Shown piece by piece: positions 12,806-13,724 of a stretch of 13,724 bases of DNA. The position numbers were made by a program, and so were the translations under genes. Below the pieces are notes generated by a model, which saw nothing but the letters and a program-made list of their open reading frames with translations, had not been told where the DNA came from and did not search any database. The DNA comes from Candidatus Aphodomonas merdavium (GTDB taxonomy: Bacteria > Bacillota > Clostridia > Christensenellales > Aristaeellaceae), in NCBI GenBank assembly GCA_018715585.1, contig DVLH01000133.1:1-13724 (forward strand), written 5' to 3'. Positions within the stretch are counted from its first letter, which is position 1. Every line of letters begins with the position of its first letter.

Positions 12806-13636
12806 ATGAAAAAACTCGTTTCCGTATTGTTGGCGCTGTGTATGCTGCTCTCGTTTTCCGCAGCTGCGGAGGAGGAGACAGATCTTTCGCTGATAGATGT
12901 TAAGGAGCGCGGCGCGCTGCTTGTGGGCATGGACGCGCAATACGCCCCCTTTTGTTTCCGCAACGAGCTGGACGAGCTGGTAGGCTATGACGTAGACTTT
13001 GCCTACGCCATCTGCGACGCGCTGGGCGTTTCGCTGCAGATCGTTCCCATCGCCTGGAGCGAGAAGGATGAGGCGCTGAAAAACGGCGAGGTGGACATGA
13101 TCCTTTGCGGCTATGCGCAGACGGACAGCCTGGAAAACGCGCTGCGCTATTCCTTCCCTTATCTGGAGACGCACACGGCGCTGGTGGTCAAAGGCGACAG
13201 TGAAGCGACGAATGCAGCCGCCCTTGCCGGAAAGACGCTGGGTGTGCGTGAAAACTCGTGCGAGGTTGAGGTGTTGATTGAAAACACGGACTTCTACACC
13301 TCTTTGGAAACCGTCTATTCCTTCCCCTCAAACTACGAGCTGCTCAACAATGTAGAAACCGGCGCAATCGACGCTGCGCTGGTGGATCAGCTTACGGCGC
13401 AATACCGCATTGACGCCGGCGCGGATCTAAAAATGATTGAAGCGCCGGAAGCGGTCTGGCAGCTCGTGGCCGCGTTCCCGCTGGATAGCGTTGCGCTGTG
13501 CGAAGCCGTCAACGACGCCATGGTTACGCTGGCGTTTAACGGTGTATTCAGCGCCATCACGACGGAATGGTTCGGCAGCGATATTTCCATCCTCGCCAGC
13601 TATATCGTCTCGCTTGAGGAACACGACGAGGAATAA
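12806..13636 (+). CDS. Family 3 extracellular solute-binding protein (amino-acid ABC transporter type)
   Basis: This 276-residue SBP_bac_3 protein has a signal peptide (MKKLVSVLLALCMLLSFSAAA, cleavage likely after A20 or A21) with no lipobox cysteine. The family signature GYDVDFAYAICDALG is at 60-74, with AGKTLGVREN (141-150) and IDAALVDQ (188-195, D194 the usual amine-binding acid). At the position of the usual TxxR arginine that binds the ligand carboxylate (GxTxTxER...FSxPY) the sequence reads TDSLENALRYSFPY, apparently with Leu109. The ligand may therefore differ from a standard amino acid. A strong AAGGAGG precedes the ATG. No permease or ATPase follows within the remaining 88 bases. In a Gram-positive cell the missing lipobox leaves its anchoring unexplained. 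Confidence 0.9.
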   Translation: MKKLVSVLLALCMLLSFSAAAEEETDLSLIDVKERGALLVGMDAQYAPFCFRNELDELVGYDVDFAYAICDALGVSLQIVPIAWSEKDEALKNGEVDMILCGYAQTDSLENALRYSFPYLETHTALVVKGDSEATNAAALAGKTLGVRENSCEVEVLIENTDFYTSLETVYSFPSNYELLNNVETGAIDAALVDQLTAQYRIDAGADLKMIEAPEAVWQLVAAFPLDSVALCEAVNDAMVTLAFNGVFSAITTEWFGSDISILASYIVSLEEHDEE

Positions 13637-13637
13637 C

Positions 13638-13724
13638 CGCTTTGCAAAGCGCCCCCGGCAAAAGCCCGGGAAGAATATAAAAGCAATATCGCTTTTATTA
13701 GGAACGGCATGGCTTCGGTCATGC
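13638..13724 (+). terminator. Hairpins after the binding-protein gene, possible terminator
   Basis: Three hairpin candidates follow the stop codon: the palindrome CGCTTTGCAAAGCG (13638-13651), an AT-rich stem ATAAAAGC/GCTTTTAT (13677-13684 with 13691-13698), and a 7-bp stem closed by a TTCG tetraloop (GCATGGC 13707-13713 with GTCATGC 13718-13724). The last is the strongest, but the sequence after it, where a U tract would lie, is outside the window. Confidence 0.4.

Noticed and set aside
12634..12903. 89-codon plus-strand frame starting near the znuA start
   Set aside because: It spans the divergent promoter region, overlaps the start of the binding-protein gene in another frame and shows no domain or start signal.
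12641..13174. N-terminal extension of the ZnuA-like frame to 13174
   Set aside because: It lies antisense over the divergent binding-protein gene and its promoter. The signal peptide starts at the TTG at 12640 behind GGAGG.
1..13724. CRISPR array, tRNA/rRNA, insertion sequence or prophage
   Set aside because: No regularly spaced repeats, cloverleaf-like sequence, rRNA core motif, transposase or phage structural motif was seen on either strand.

Overview
The window looks like a GC-rich member of the Firmicutes, most likely a clostridial (Christensenellales-like) gut-type anaerobe. This is inferred from strong AGGAGG-type ribosome binding sites, the Gram-positive style lipoprotein substrate-binding protein, GTG and TTG starts, and an Mbh/Mbx-like arrangement of Mrp genes. 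No RNA gene, IS element or CRISPR array was seen.

Bases 1-6811 (minus strand) hold nine tightly packed genes of an Mrp/Mbh-type cation antiporter module: mrpE, mrpF, mrpG, a free-standing MbhD-like (DUF4040) gene, an MbhE-MrpB fusion, mrpC, and then three successive large NuoL/M/N-MrpD-type antiporter subunits. The third runs off the left edge. There is no full-length MrpA. Its C-terminal pieces are split into the MbhD gene and the MbhE-MrpB fusion, as in archaeal Mbh/Mbx and related group 4 hydrogenase-type complexes. Whether redox subunits follow lies outside the window. Upstream on the same strand (6952-7518) is a TetR/AcrR regulator. The tetR-mrpE gap holds a promoter, a large dyad overlapping the tetR stop codon, and a 15-bp element found again (13/15 identical) at the tetR promoter, so tetR plausibly controls itself and the antiporter operon.

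Bases 7678-9112 (plus strand) carry a very small HEXXH (ImmA/IrrE-like) protein and a family 2 glycosyltransferase with a TPR-like C-terminal half. They run divergently from tetR. Bases 9113-9772 form a 660-bp region with no credible gene but several strong hairpins, where the glycosyltransferase transcript and the next minus-strand operon converge.

Bases 9773-12640 (minus strand) are a zinc/manganese-type ABC importer operon in the order lipoprotein (TTG start), ATPase, permease, small membrane protein. Every junction is an ATGA overlap. The promoter carries a 9-bp direct repeat that may be a metal-regulator site. Diverging from it, 12806-13636 (plus strand) encodes a family 3 amino-acid-type substrate-binding protein, followed by hairpins to the right edge.
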